DNA of 64,000 bases from Dasyornis broadbenti. Lineage: Eukaryota; Chordata; Aves; Passeriformes; Dasyornithidae. Both the position numbers and the translations under genes were made by a program. Each line of letters starts with the position of its first letter. Position 1 is the stretch's first letter. Below, piece by piece: positions 1 through 13,470 of the stretch. The notes beneath the pieces were generated by a model, which worked only from the letters and a program-made list of their open reading frames with translations, was not told where the DNA came from and searched no databases. The stretch spans positions 759,054 through 823,053 of the forward strand of contig VZRN01003459.1 of NCBI GenBank assembly GCA_013397935.1. The letters run 5' to 3'.

Positions 1-1861
1 CTCTAGTAAGGTATTAAAAAAATCAGAAATTCCTGGCTGCAGAAAAAGTTCAAAGTTCATTTCATAATCATAAGCAGACATCTCCCTCCCTCTCCTTCCT
101 CCTTCATTCTCTCCCCCTGCTTCTCTCTACTTTTATTCCTTTTCAGTTTTTTCCTGTAAAGTGCTCAGAATTAAATACTCACTTTTTCTCTCTTCCTCTG
201 GATGAACTGTAATTTCATAATATGATAGTTTTATCAAAAACTAACAACTTTGGTTTGGCATAGAACTATATAATTTTCTTAAATATAAAGTAATAATTTC
301 AAAGTTTGGGCTAAGGAAGGAAGGAATACTGGAGCTTAGTGAAAGCATATGTTGCTTATGGAGACCTCACAACCACATTTAAATTCAGCTCTTGCCAAAT
401 CACGTTACATTGCTAGAACTCCTTCTTTAAATTTCCCCAGTGAGGCTCATATGGCAGGGTCTATGTTCCTGCTACACAGTACTAAGGAGGTTTATGAGTT
501 TCTCTTTACCTTTTTTCTCCATTTCTTTTATAAAATGCTTATGCATTTTAGATAGTCACAAATCAAGAACTCGTTTTACCTTTTGTGTTTTTTCACAGAA
601 TGATTCTCAAACCCAGAGTTTCTAAAAGGCCTAGTAACACACAAAAGACTTAATTACACATATAGACAATTTTCTGTTGAGCTCTCTGCTGGAAGCTGAT
701 GGCTTTGTTTTGTAGTGGAGCACATGCTGTTTGTATAAAGTATATTTGACCGCATCAGAGCTTGAAGTCTGAGTATAGCAGCGATGAAAGATCTAGAGCT
801 GTGCAAAACTATCTAGGTTTAGTTCAAAAAGCATCTATAATTTTTGCAGAAGGCCTACTTAAAATTTTTTACAGGGAGAATATTTCCACCCTTTTGTAGG
901 TACAGACTATTTTAAAAGTCAAAGAAGAAGAAAATGTATGAATACTGTTATTACTGTTATCTTAGAGAAAACCTGTAAAGAGACTAGAAATACATTTTTA
1001 CTTGAAGAATCCACAAAATATTCTGAAGAATTTTATTTTCTGGAATGAGTTTTTAGACATTTTTTCTCCCTGCCTCAATAGTAGGAAGCATTTAAGGCTC
1101 TAACTGAAAGCTCAGAGACACATTCTTAACAGTGTAATGTCAAAGTGGGGACACATTTGACTCCGTGTATGCTAAATGTATGCATTACTGGTATTACAGA
1201 AGCAGTACAATGAAAATACCACTCTGCTGAAATGGATACAATTTTAGACAGAAAGTCTTTAAAGCTTTGAATGCACCATGAACTCTTTATATCCAATCTT
1301 TTGTTCAGGGACTCAAAATAAAGTCACATGCACCAAAACTTTATTCCAGACCGAGAATCACCTAAAACCTCTCCTGTAGTATTTAATAACGTTTGGAAAG
1401 ATATTGACAAAAGATCTACCTTAATCCATAATTTTTGTATTCTCATTTCATCAAATGTTTTATATTTTGCTACTGAATTGCAGATCTGTGTTGAACTTTT
1501 TACCCTATCACTGGGAGATAAAATAGAAGTATTAAATAAAATAAAAACTAAACATTATCTGAAAACACATAGTGCAAATTCCTCTGTTTCTTTAATAGAT
1601 AAAGAAAGAGGAAAGAAAAGAATAAAAGAACAAAATAATTTTTACAGTCTTTCTGGTCTCATTCTGCCCTTAAGAAAGGGGTTGTGTTTTCAAGCTTTGA
1701 AAAGACAAAAGTCTTTCATTTGCATGTAGGTGACAACTTTCAAGTCTCATGGCTCTACTGAGACAAAAACTATTTTGCAGTGAAAACTTTCAATTAGTCC
1801 TATCTTTGGCTCGCTTTTTATTTGGAAGTGCAGATGGGGAAGGTGTCCAAGTCCACGAAAA
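1..1861. other. Unique AT-rich DNA, no gene seen
   Basis: No gene, RNA or transposon is recognisable. A pyrimidine-rich stretch (mostly C and T) runs from about 81 to 154. The longest open frame (1328-1729, 133 codons) has no recognisable domain and a composition like the surrounding noncoding DNA. Confidence 0.7.
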
Positions 1862-1943
1862 ACAGGTTGGAACTGTATGATCTTTATGGCTGGTCCCTTC
1901 CAGCCCGAACCATTTTATGGTTATCTGATTCTATGATTCTATA
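1862..1943 (+). mobile_element. CR1 LINE, 3'-terminal fragment
   Basis: The stretch reads like the avian CR1 3' tip. It has a GGTTGGAACTGTATGATCTT block, then GGTCCCTTCCAGCCCGAACC, then a short ATTCTATG-type octamer tail (GATTCTATGATTCTATA) in place of a poly-A tail. The tail gives the plus orientation. Only about 80 bp remain, as expected from the strong 5' truncation of CR1 insertions, so there is no coding part. A few substitutions and a small insertion in the tail suggest an old copy. Confidence 0.9.
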
Positions 1944-4900
1944 AGCATAAAAATTTTTGGTTGTTTATGTGTCAATTAAAACCTCTTTTGTGGAGAGATG
2001 TAGCTGCAGTTGTGACATTTTGTGTCCCATTATCTCGATAAAACCCAGTCTTTCTGAGTTTCCTGGGAAACAAAAACAGGCCATGTTCTAAACAGAAGAT
2101 GTTTCACTGGGTCATGTGGAGCAATGCTGATGGAGAAAACTCTTCAAAATTCGCTTGGTTCTAGCTTCTGCTGAGTGTAAATATTACTGTGGGACTTTGG
2201 CATCAAGTCAACAGTAAGGGAGAGCTCTCACTTGGCATAATAAAGTCAATGTCACCATACACTAAATGTTTGACTCTTTTTCCTATATGGCAGTTGTGTA
2301 TTTTTGGTATATCTAAAGGTGAATTTGTCCTGTTAAGATGAAACACAGCTTGTTATTAGAATTAAAATCATAACCTATGTAAATTCAGGTTAATAAGAGT
2401 GTACATTTTAGTCATTTAAAGTGGCATTTTATAGATGTTATATTAAAACTTCATTTAGAAAATCAGTATAAAAAGTGGTTGCACTCAAAGTTGGTTATTC
2501 TTCTGGAGTTTTTCCTGCTTCTTTCAGTGTCTGGTGTCTCACATAAAGTCCCTAAATTTCTGACCTGGGATGAAGTTTCATGTGGCCTTTCATATGCAGT
2601 TTTCTTACTCATAACTCATTACCATGTTTCATTGTGTCCTTTTCTCACTGGGAAACAGAAATACATATAAGGTCAAGAATTACAAGGATAATTAACTATT
2701 TTAGTAATATACAGCATACCTGAAGGCTTTATCCGAGACATCTGAGATTTTCGTCAAAGGTGACTCAGTAGAAGAGCAAAATGCCTACCCTATAACAGTT
2801 CTGACTTGCTGAGACTTGCATGAAATGTTCTGTATCTTTGGCTGAAAGACAAAATATCAGGAATGATGAAAATAAATATGTACTACATGTATGTATGCAC
2901 TATATACTCTGCAGTAGTTAATTTGTGCATTTCTATTGAAAGAAAAATTTCCAGTATGAAATTATAGAAATCCTAAATCCTGAATTCTCCAACACTCATA
3001 CTTTGGAAAGTCAGTCAGCTCTCTAATAGCCAAACTTCATCTTTTCTAGTGTAGTTCTACAGCCCAGATACTAAGCAGTCTACAGCTAGAACTAAAGTGT
3101 GAACATTTTCTCCATTATACCTTAGCTAGAATATGCTTCAGTCTCATAGTAAGATTAGTGTCACAGAGCAAACAGAAGTACAATAAAGAAAAGGCAGTAT
3201 CAGTTCACAGTAAGAAAGTGAATCAGTTTTAGGTCAGAATGCTTTCTATGCAAAGACTTGTTGAATTTTAAGATGCCATTTTGTATAGTAACTATTCTGA
3301 TCATAACCATGTTTTCAACACATATTATACGTGGTTTAAGAAAAGACACATCTGTTCCTGTTGCACCCAAAGGAGGGTATAATACAGGAGCTGAATCTTG
3401 CATTGCTGCTTGTTCTGTGTTGGTGATGTAGGCTACTGAGTCCACAGACACTTTTACTTCTGTATTGACAGAAAATATGCAGACTCTGTGATGGTGCTTA
3501 TTTCTTTACATTAGAAAAACTAAATGTATACGAAAAACATATACTCCAAATCACTGTGGATTAATATGACCATGTAAACACAGTAACCGTTAAAAACCCT
3601 GCTATAGTGCCTTTAGCTGGAGCTTTTTAAAAAACAGTGAAATATACTGTTGAAAGATTTCTGCTTTGGAAGTTTTCAACTGCCTTCCAAGTGATAGCAG
3701 AAATATTTCAAGTATAAATTGATATGAGACAAGTTTAATTCTAGAGATGTTTGCAGCTACAGGGGTAGACATTTCTGCTTATGAACATGTACACCTCTCA
3801 CAAATGTTAAGACAGACAGACTGTTTAAAACTATGACAGCCTTATAATTTGCTAACAGAATTTCTTCTAATGTGTGTCTGCTGCTAAAATTATTAAAGAT
3901 AGACTCTGAGAAATAAAAAAGGATTTCAAAGCTGATATAAACTCCACTCCCAGGGTCCAGTATAACTACTCTTGTCTGTAGCATAGCAGAAATGGAGACT
4001 TTGTTGGCCTTAGAACCTTTTGAGAGGCTAAGCAGAATGCAGTTTTGAATAAATGCTGCCTCATAAGAGCCCCAGGACAGTCTGGGGAAGATTACCTCCT
4101 CAAGAACATTCAGATTGGTGCCACATATGAAAAAACAGCCCAATGGGAGGTATAATGACTGTCACGATAAGTGATTTTCTTCTCTGGGTAGCAAAGATGA
4201 TAGGATGGTGTGATACACAGGAAATATCCAAATGATGTACTTTGTGCTTTTACTTTCTTAGTGGATCTACTTCCACGAAAAATTACATTGTTCTCCAGTG
4301 AACTTGAAAAGTTACTGATCACACTGGACTTGGCCCAGGAAAAGTTCATAAGCACCTGCTTAACTTTGAATAGTTCCAAAACACTGTTGTTTCAATTTAC
4401 ATCCTATTTAAAGGAATTGCTTCCAGATCATCTGCAATCTTTGTAACAGAAAAGATTAGGAAGAAATAAGAACTGGGACAAAGCCAAAGCAACTCTGGAT
4501 ATAACCACAGATAAGCAGCCATCCAACTGCCAATCTGTTTTAGTGCAGATCAGCTACTCTACCACCAGTAACAGTCAGATGCTGCTGGTTGAACTCTACA
4601 CTTTGATGTAGGAAAATATAAATGACTCCGAGGATACTTTAACGTATGGATATGGGAGCAATTTGCAAACAGCAGAGGCATGTGGACAATAAGTTCTAAA
4701 GGGATAGGAAAGCTTACTATGCCTTCTTGAATTTTAGCCAGACAAAACAAAAACTCAAGAACATTGTGACCTTTCTCTTTCTGATGGGGTGTCTGGTTAT
4801 TCTTCCCTGGAATCTGTTAGACATATTGCCACAGATTTCCACATAAAAGTAGGACAGATTAGTGAAACTTGCATGAACATATGTAAACAAGCCGTGTGTT

Positions 4901-7900
4901 CAGTTCTTTCTAGCCATTTCTACCACAAAGTGACTAATTTGTCGCATTGTCTATAACCATCAGAGTAAGATTTTTATTCTTTAATCCTATGAATATTGAA
5001 GTAAGAGTGAAAATATAATAAAAAGCTATTGACTCTCATTAAGGACAGTTTTACTTGGCTTTAAGGACTTCAATGAACTCCAGTGATTCAAATGATTAAT
5101 ATTTCAATTTATATCAATTTCATTATCTTTTCTGAAATTGGTACTATTTCCTAGACAGCACAACAGCTGTTAACACCATGATGAATGCAGCTTCATCACC
5201 CTTCCAGTGTTTTTGTGTTGTCTTTTCAGGAAGAAAAAAAGTATTAGTTGTCAATATTGTTAATATCTGTTGTATTCAATATTGTTAATATGCTGTAATT
5301 CTACAGTTAGTAGAATTTTTTAAAAGTTGGATATTTAATTTTGTCTGGTTTAATAAAAACCCAATTTTATTTTTTTCTATATCAGGTATATATCTATATA
5401 TCAGTGAGAGATTATGTTTATATGCAAACCTAATGAAGACATCTCAGAGAAAAAGTTGATACTTTGGAAACTGGGCAATAACTGAAGGCAAAGACTTCAA
5501 CTAGATGCACCTACACATTTGTATTTTGTGACAGTAATTCAGTGGCTGAAGAGCACAAAACATTTATGGGATTTATCCATGAAGGTCAATGGAATGCTTT
5601 TGGATGGCTGCAGTCAATATTCATGACCACAACCACAAATGTATTGAAATACCTTCCTAGGCAAGGGCAGTTGGTAGCTTTTTTGGAACAACTCTCACTG
5701 AAATTAGCTTGTCTAGGTGAGGATTTCAGAAACTGCCCACTTGTAGTCTGTATGATACTTAAGTAAATTGGAATTTAATTTACTTTTATGTACATAGAAA
5801 AATATTTCTGGGTGTAGAAGCAAGGTTTGGTTCTTCCTCTATGATGTTGTATAACTTTTAGATGAGATAATACTGAGTCTGTGCTTAATAATTTTTTTTA
5901 TTGGCTTTGGTAACATTAAGTATTGGCATTCTTTTGGTTAAATACCAAAGTGAACCTTTTATCACAGAGAATGCATAGAACAGAAAATGAAGACCATACT
6001 GTAGATTACATGTAAATCTTCATAGGGGAACTCTGTGTGCAGCTAGCCTGTGTTCCCCATGTTGCTGTAGATTGCAGAAGAGCTAAGAATGTGCAGCTGA
6101 AAAAATTTACCGGTCTCTGAACTGCATATTCTCAGTTTGTGAAGCTTTACATAGAGGTGCAAATAGTTGCTACTTGCCAGCAGCTGATATAATCTGCCAA
6201 CTCTTCATAGATTTCCCCTGTTTTGTGCTATGAGTCACAGATGTCTATGCTCTGAGTCACACCTGCACGACTTGAAACAGATCTTTGAAGAAAAGTAGAT
6301 GTGTTCAAACTTGAGCACGTAAAGGAGAAGGCATAATGGCTACTCTTTTATTTTCTTTTAGATTTCAGAAAGTTTGTCTTTGACTTCTGACCAGATAAAA
6401 ACACATTCATTAGTCTTCTGCGTTATATTAGTTTGTAAAGGATTTTCAGCTGTGTTCCTACATGTATCTCTATAGAGTTCTTGCATAATCGTACACTGCA
6501 GATACTACACTTCTGTACGTATTTTTGTCTATGTGCATAATGTACCCTGAATATATCTTGCCTGTGATATCAGTAGCGCCTTACTTCCAAAAGAGGGAGA
6601 GTATTAGGAGTGAAATGAACAACTATATCCTTCCCAACACCTTGTATAAAATTAAATGCTGCCAAACATCATCACTTACCCTCCATTTATCTTCAAGAGC
6701 TTATCAATATCTGATGCATTTTTGAGCTTAAATAATTTTTCTGCCCTCATCTGACTTAAATGACACTTCAAAGGAAAAAAATTTACCAAAATAATGCCAT
6801 TTTTTCAGTTAAAGATCTTTGGCTATACCGTAGCCATGGCTACAATAAGGTAGCCAGGATTTTGAGGGCCAGATGTAGTTACTATCAATTAGGTGTCTGA
6901 TGGCAGTAAGAGGTTTAAGGATGTCACAAGGTGAGTATTTCACAGATTTTTTCAGGCAACACACAAAGGTATTCTTGTTAATGTCTCCCATACTGTATAT
7001 TGCACAGTGAGATGAAACCTACCCCTTGCATTGTGTATTTACCTGTTATGTACCTCCTGTACATCCTTGGATATAAGCAGCCATCAATAAGGTAGGAACC
7101 TGTTGAAGGAAACTATATTACTGAAAAATTCTCCTGTTCTTTGCCATCTTCACCATAAAGGTGAAGGATTATGAAGTAGTATTTGTGGATCAGGACTTTA
7201 AGCTCAAGACAGGGAAATACCATTGAAATTATGTCATGTCAGAATTTATTTGATTAGAGATACTCTGCATGCATATTAGGAACAACAAATTGGTTAAAAA
7301 ATTCCTGTACTTCGTTAATAAAGAAAACATCACTGGCTCTCACTTTGGCTTTAATTCAAAGACTCTCTCAAGAATGTTTTATTCCATTCAATAGATTGAA
7401 AACTGAACTTTCTGTGTAAAGAAAAGTGAAATGTTCACGTAAAGAAAAGCAGTTTAGTCATGAAAACAAAGGAAAGAAATAAATCTGAAGTGAATGTGAA
7501 GGTATGAACTCTTCTGTAAGCTGCAAAATTAATATATCTGGATTTACTTTCTGTCTTTGACAAAAATCTCAGAGTTAAGCTCAGCAGGTACCAGTAGTTG
7601 AGAGTGGGAAGCACTCATTAACTCAATGCTAAAGTTCTGAGCTTTACTTGAGTACTTGAAAATTAAATTTTGAAAATTTGAGTTGCTATATCACTAGTGC
7701 AGCCAAGTTATACATAGTTATTTTTAATTTTTTCCCCTAGGAAACTGTGATAAATAAAAGATATTATTTTACCATACCACTCTACCTGTAATAGGAATGA
7801 CTGTGATGTATTTCATGCTACGGAGGTAATATTTACTGATAAAAAGAAATATTACCATAACTAGCAAGTTAATTCAGCAACACGACACAAATTATAAAGC

Positions 7901-9508
7901 AATAATTCCTGGGGTTTTGCTCAGCTGCAAGCTCAAAACTAAACATTACCATAGTATCTGTTCACAAATTTACTGCACAATAGTTCTAGCCTCTAACCAT
8001 TTTGATAATGGAGTGTATAGTGAGTATCCATTAAATGTTTAAAGCATAATGTGCATCATTTTGTTATGAGAAACATCTCATAGTAAAATCAGATCATCGG
8101 CAACAAAAAGTGCATTTCTTTCTAATTTATTAATATCATTCATCTTTATGCAGTTAGATGAAAGCTGGGAGTCAAGACCAGAAGCCCACTTCACTGAAAA
8201 TCATTTTGGGTTCTTGCTAGTATAACAAGAGGCTGAAAGTATGCAGTGTGTTTATTTGTTCAAAGTCCTAATTTTATTTTATTCTTGGATTTCTAGGGTT
8301 CCAGGGAAGAAAAGGAACTTCACCAGTTATATTAAAGGAAGTCAATTCATACCCTTTGATAAGAATCAGAAAGGCTTACAGAAATTCTGAGCTATCTACT
8401 GACTTCTTTGTTTTCAACAATTCAATAAATTGCTAACTGCAGCTTCTTCTTAAAATTAGATTCACTAATATATTTAAAAGGCATTTTAAAGATAAATAAC
8501 ACTTAGATGAATAGTTTCATAGTAATATTTTACTAGGGATGTATAAAGAAGTAAGAGGCTAATTGAAACTGGACAAAGCAATAGCTTGCACATAAAAAAA
8601 TTTGATCAGAATTTTTTAAACTTTGCAGAAAAATTATGCTTGTCTTTCAGATTACACCTGGTAACTTCTTTATCAAGCCAACTTTTTTAGTCACTGTAAT
8701 AAGACAGTTAACAACAGGATTTATAGTGGAATCTGATAGTGAGCCTGTGGGGTAGAACTTTTACTTCTGCTATTGATTTTTAACTCTTTTTTAAACCTGT
8801 ACTCAATCTAAAAGCACATAAGTAATTCAGCAAATCTGAGAGACATCAAACCTCAAAATAAAGTTTATCCATGCCTGCTTCAATATGGCTGACATATGTT
8901 CTTAACAAATTTCAGCAATCCTATATAAAGAGATGAGCTCCAGAAAATGTTTCTGATATTGTTGCAGTTACTCCACCGGCTCAAAGTGTAGCGTGACTGT
9001 TTTCAGGATTTTGTTTATTCAGGATTATTAGTATAATGCTAGCATTATTATTTCTACAAAAGGAGATACTTTTAGCTGCACAACTTTACTGGTAGATTTA
9101 CAGTATTGTCTTCCCAAAACAGGCACATCTTTTTAGTCATTATAGGAAGTAAAATTTTCTTTATGTGACAGAGAGGTACAATGCATTATTATCTTTATAT
9201 GTCTTCAAAAATATTTTCCAGTCATAAAATTCCATAACAACATCCCCTGAAGGGCACTACAACACTATTTAATACTGAACTCTGCACAATTCCATAAAGC
9301 TTTAATACACTCTGGCTAATCCACTTCTGTTTAGAGTTACAGTGCTCATGGAAAATGAGTCAGATATGTTGTTATACAATCGCTAGATTAAGTCGTTAAA
9401 TACAGTGGGATCTATTCTCTTGCACTGTCTTGAATAAACAGAATTACATCTCTGGCTATACATACGAGTAGTTCATGGAAGCATTTTAGTTCATTAAATT
9501 CTAGCAGA
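1944..9508. other. Unique AT-rich DNA, no gene seen
   Basis: About 7.5 kb with no recognisable exon, RNA gene or interspersed repeat. Open frames are short (up to about 128 codons, such as 3757-4143 on the minus strand) and overlap each other on both strands, as chance frames do. One small direct repeat is listed separately. The stretch could be intergenic or intronic. Confidence 0.65.
5251..5291. repeat. Short direct repeat, 25-bp period
   Basis: TCAATATTGTTAATAT occurs at 5251-5266 and again at 5276-5291, with 9 bp between the copies. It looks like a small tandem duplication in AT-rich DNA, probably from replication slippage. Confidence 0.85.
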
Positions 9509-9537
9509 CAGACTCTGGTTTAAAAAACCAGAGTCTG
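9509..9537. repeat. 13-bp perfect inverted repeat (hairpin)
   Basis: The arm CAGACTCTGGTTT (9509-9521) is followed by three A residues and its exact complement AAACCAGAGTCTG (9525-9537). The stem is 13 bp with a 3-nt loop. I cannot link it to a transposon end or RNA gene. It could be a small structured element or a local templated inversion. Confidence 0.9.
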
Positions 9538-10037
9538 ATAAAACTGGTGGCTGATAAGAAATGTAAAATATAATCTCCTTTCCTAAGGCCAGTGGAACAC
9601 AGCCAAATGGATGTTGAATGCTCAAAAAATGCCAGCACCTTGCTTGGAATTGTCTCTTCCAAGGAGTCCCTGAATCTGAGATTAACAATGCACTGACATT
9701 TCTGGGTGAGGTGGCGTGTATGGGGGAGAAAGGAGAGAGATGGCCAACCATGTTCTCCATGCAACCTTTATCCTTTGATTCTGTTCAGGGGGGACATAAT
9801 TTAAAGGCAGGTGAAAAAATTGCCATTTACTATACTGTTGGATAAAGACTAATTATATCCTCGGAGTACAAAGTTTGAAAGCAGCACTAGGGAATTAAGC
9901 TATGCAGTTGCCACAGGTATGTTTTAGTTAAAAATTAATACAATTACACATTCTTCAGTAAAAGACTATAATGATATGTGTTTTGATACGAAAATTCATT
10001 TATATACTAATTATTTTCATAAACTTGTCAAATTTTT
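9538..10037. other. Unique DNA, no gene seen
   Basis: Nothing recognisable. Overlapping open frames of 75-88 codons on both strands near 9494-9845 show no known motif. Confidence 0.6.
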
Positions 10038-11575
10038 TGTGCTGGAAGGGTACTCTAGAGATTACCTAGTTCTAACCCTCCTACAATTAGCAGGGAAACC
10101 ATCCACCAGTGAGAGTGGTCAGAGCCCCATCCAACCTAACCTTCAATGTGTTGAGTGATGGGGCATCTATCTGCTCGCCTGAGCAACCTGTTACAGTGTT
10201 TTATGCTCCTCATCACAAAAAATTTCTTCCTTCTATCTAGGCTGATATATGGTCTATCTAGGCTATCTAGTCTGACCCTCCTATAATTTAAAGCCATTAC
10301 TGCTTTTCCTGTCTCAACAAGTCCTGTTAAAAATTCTGTCCTTGTTTTCTTGTTACACCTGGGGATCGAGAGCTGTTGTGCTCTTTGGAAAACATCCTAA
10401 ACAAGATACCAGATCCGTTCTGCTACCCTGTCCCTGAGGACAGTTCCCAGAGGATCCCAGTAATCAACTCCTTGAAGAGCTGAAAGTTTTCTTTCCTAAT
10501 GTCAGGGCCCTGATTTTACTCACCTGACCCATGTTTCTTAGGACTGTGAACTCCACCAGCATGTGATCGTTGCAGCACAAGCCACCTCCAGTCTTGAAAT
10601 CTCTGACTTCACTGGTGACAATCAGGTGCAGTGTGGCATTACTTCAGGTAGGGCTATCTATTGCCTGGCTTAAGTTATCCTTCACGTATTCCAGCAGCCG
10701 CCTGGATTGCCTATGGTTCACTGTGCTACTTTCCCAGCAGATGTTGGGTTGGTTGAAGTCCCCTAGCAGGATAAGAGTCTTCAAGCATGATCCTTCTTGT
10801 AGCTGGAGAAAGAAAGCTTCACCAATAGGCTCCCCCTGATCAGAGACCTGTATTAGACACCACCCACAAGAATCCCTTTGTTGCCTTGGTCTTGAGTTCT
10901 TACCCACAAACTTTCAACTTTCTCGTGGTTGTTCTTCAGAGACAGCTCTTCACATTCAATCCACTACTTGATGCAGAGGGAAATCCCGCCCTCTCTCCTT
11001 CCTTGCCTGTAGGTTCTGAATGGCCTCTAGCCATTGATAACTGCACTCCAGTCATTGGATTCACCCTACCAAGTTGCAGTAATGACAACAATTTCATAGC
11101 TTTCTAGCAGCATGGTGGCTTCTCCTGTTTGCTGTCCATGCTGAGTGTATCGGTGCAGAAGCACGTGAGCTGGGCTGTTGTGGTGCCTTCTTAGAGAAGC
11201 ATCCCTTAATTTCTTTGAGATATTTTCCTGGAGTTTCCTTGTTGGTTTCTATTACTTCTGGAGCCCTCTAAGACTTCAAGTGTGCTCCAGTGTCCTCAGC
11301 ACATGTCAGAGCAACAGGCTGAGGACCCTCACTAATATCCTTCCCTCTAACCTTGGGGTACCATCCCGTGGCTTGTCATGGGCAAGCCTGATTGTTATAC
11401 CCTTCCCCTTCAAGCCTTGTTTAAAGCTCTGTCAATACAGTTGTGAGCAAAGTCCTCCCACCCCTTTGACAAGGATAAATCCTGTTTGATGATGGCAGAC
11501 CTGGAGCCATGTAGGCCAATCCATTACTAAAAAACCACAAAATTCTGACAGTTACACAAGCCACTGGGTATATTG
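10038..11575 (-). mobile_element. CR1 LINE with reverse transcriptase missing
   Basis: This is a minus-strand CR1 non-LTR retrotransposon remnant. Read from high to low coordinates it shows four parts in order. The end of ORF1 has an esterase-like C-terminus, with a DRALN-type ending near 11,420-11,440. ORF2 begins at about 11,150 and carries the APE-type endonuclease. Endonuclease signatures are an ITxTW-like block and DWSAVING near 11,040-11,075, GDFNQPNICW at about 10,730-10,760, and DHMLVEFTVLRNMG at about 10,535-10,580. A short post-endonuclease stretch reaches about 10,360. The CR1 3' UTR then runs to the GTTGGAAGGG-type end near 10,040. The whole reverse-transcriptase domain, normally well over 1 kb, is absent between about 10,340 and 10,400. 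Stops and frameshifts interrupt the coding parts, so it is dead. The octamer tail is not clear. Open frames inside it (such as 10,644-10,907 minus) are LINE remnants, not genes. Confidence 0.9.
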
Positions 11576-13043
11576 TCACATAATGCTAGCTGGTATGTCA
11601 GAAGTGAAACATTTTATTCACCTGTCTAAGAAAGCTGCAAGACGAGGGAATAAGTCAGCAATTACTTAAATATAACTGTGGAACAAATCTAAAAAACAAA
11701 AAGTGCTTTTTGGGAGTGTTGGTGCAACCGCATGCTGAATAGAATATGCCAGCATTATCTTTCCAATAAGTTTGATGACTAGCTGGAACAAAATAACATT
11801 TGAAAAAACGAAATTATCATCAGAAAATTAAATCAGTTGTTACAGAAGCCACTAATTACAAGAGTCCTAAGAAAAATAACCTTACAGTATCATTTGAATT
11901 CCAAAACGCACTAGGTGTACAGGCATTTTTCTGAATTCTGCATGTGCATCCCAGATGTTAATACAGTTTTTGGAAGCTTATGATTCACTATTAGAGGAAA
12001 GTGCCTGTGTGAAATAAACTGACATACTAATTTTTTATTGGCATTGAGTAAATGGTGGCTCTTCAGACTTTCAATTCGTAGAAATCTCAGTCAAGCCATA
12101 AGCTTTTTATCCTCAAGTTTTGCCTAGTAATTCTTTAATATTACTTTGTCCCACGGTTATCAAAAGGGTGTAGGAGATTTCTTGCTAAGGCCCTGCTTAC
12201 TGTGGGTGTGGTCCTTGCATCAGATCCTCTGCTCTGTCTTCTCCACTTACATCAACCACATTTGTCACAGCTCCAAAGTCTCCTCTTTACAGTGTCTTGC
12301 CCCCATTTCTATCTTCCCCGGTAATTTTTAATCCCTACACTTTGATTTAGGTATCAAAAGTTTGGGAGTTTTGTGTTGCAAGTTCTTAAACTCTGTGCTC
12401 TGTTATATCCAGTCCCATTTACAATCAAATTGAATCTAGTTGGTAAGTCATATGTAAAAGCTAAATGCTATAGCTTTTCAGTCTGGTGCTCTTCAGTTCA
12501 ACTTACATAGCCAAGGTAGTACATCTATAGTGCTGGAGTACAGGGTCTAGACTTTGTTTCTTACAGGAGACTGTGCTAGCCAGACCTAAGATTAAAATTC
12601 TAGATGCAGCAGCCCTTCGTCCTCCAAATAGCTCCAGTCAGACATGCTATAGATGCAAATGGAGCCTAACAGGAGTGCTCCTTACATCAATTTCTTTGAT
12701 GTCTTGAGTAATCAGTTACAACTTTCACTTATTCTTTCCCAGAAAACTCGATTTCAAGGACAACATAAATGTTTGGGGACTAAGAGCAGAAGTGATTTCT
12801 ACTCTTTTAGGACTTCAGACATAGCTGTATTCAATATAACTTCACCAACGTTTATGTTTCTGAGTCTTGAAACCTGCGTCTCTGGGTTCAGCGGAATCCA
12901 AAAGCCAATGATTTGAGGAAGACTGGAAGTAAATTCCTTGCTTAGCCATTGACTTTTTCTGTAAACTTGGATCATAGGATGAATCGCCCTGTTTCCCTGT
13001 GCTTCCATTCCTTGAAATATGATGAGGATAATCATGAACAGAA
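11576..13043. other. Unique DNA, no gene seen
   Basis: No recognisable exon or repeat. Open frames of 61-87 codons (12,146-12,331; 12,653-12,916) have no known motif. Confidence 0.6.
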
Positions 13044-13470
13044 ATCACAGGACAATGGATTCTGGAAGAAGGGGAGATCTCCAGACCCAGCCAGTGCCCA
13101 GAACAGGCTCAACTGTGGGCCCAAACTGGGCTGCTCAGGGGTTCTCCCAGAAAGGGTGTGAAATGTTCCCAGTGACGGAAATGGTTCAACCACCCTGGGC
13201 AGCTGTCCCACCTCTGGGCTGTACTCATGGCGAAAGGCTTTCTTTTTTCTCCAGCCTGACCCCTGCATGTTTCAGCTCATGCTGCTGCCTCTCATTCTTC
13301 CACCAAGCAACAGTGAAGCCTGGCTGCATCTTCTCCATTCCCTCTTGCCAATGCCAGGAATGCTGTGGGTTGTCCCTAAAGCTGTCCCTTCTCCCAGCTG
13401 AACCAACCCTGGTTCTCCTTGTAGAGCAAGGACTTCAGTCCTACACCTTGGTGGCATTCCCTCACCTCCC
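13044..13470 (-). mobile_element. Old CR1 LINE, 3' UTR and end of ORF2 region
   Basis: The local rise in GC here is an old CR1 on the minus strand. Its 3' end lies at about 13,044, where ATCACAGGACAATGG corresponds to the CR1 tip. Moving up in coordinates, the reverse complement shows the blocks GATCTCC, CTGCCCAGGGTGGTTGAACC, AGCTGAAACATGCAGGGG and AGCTGGGAGAAGGGACAGC, in the order found in avian CR1 subfamilies with a TTCTGTG-type tip. This is a different subfamily from the 10-kb copy. Divergence is high and the 5' boundary is approximate. The 159-codon plus-strand frame at 13,019-13,498 is antisense to this element and is not a gene. Confidence 0.8.
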
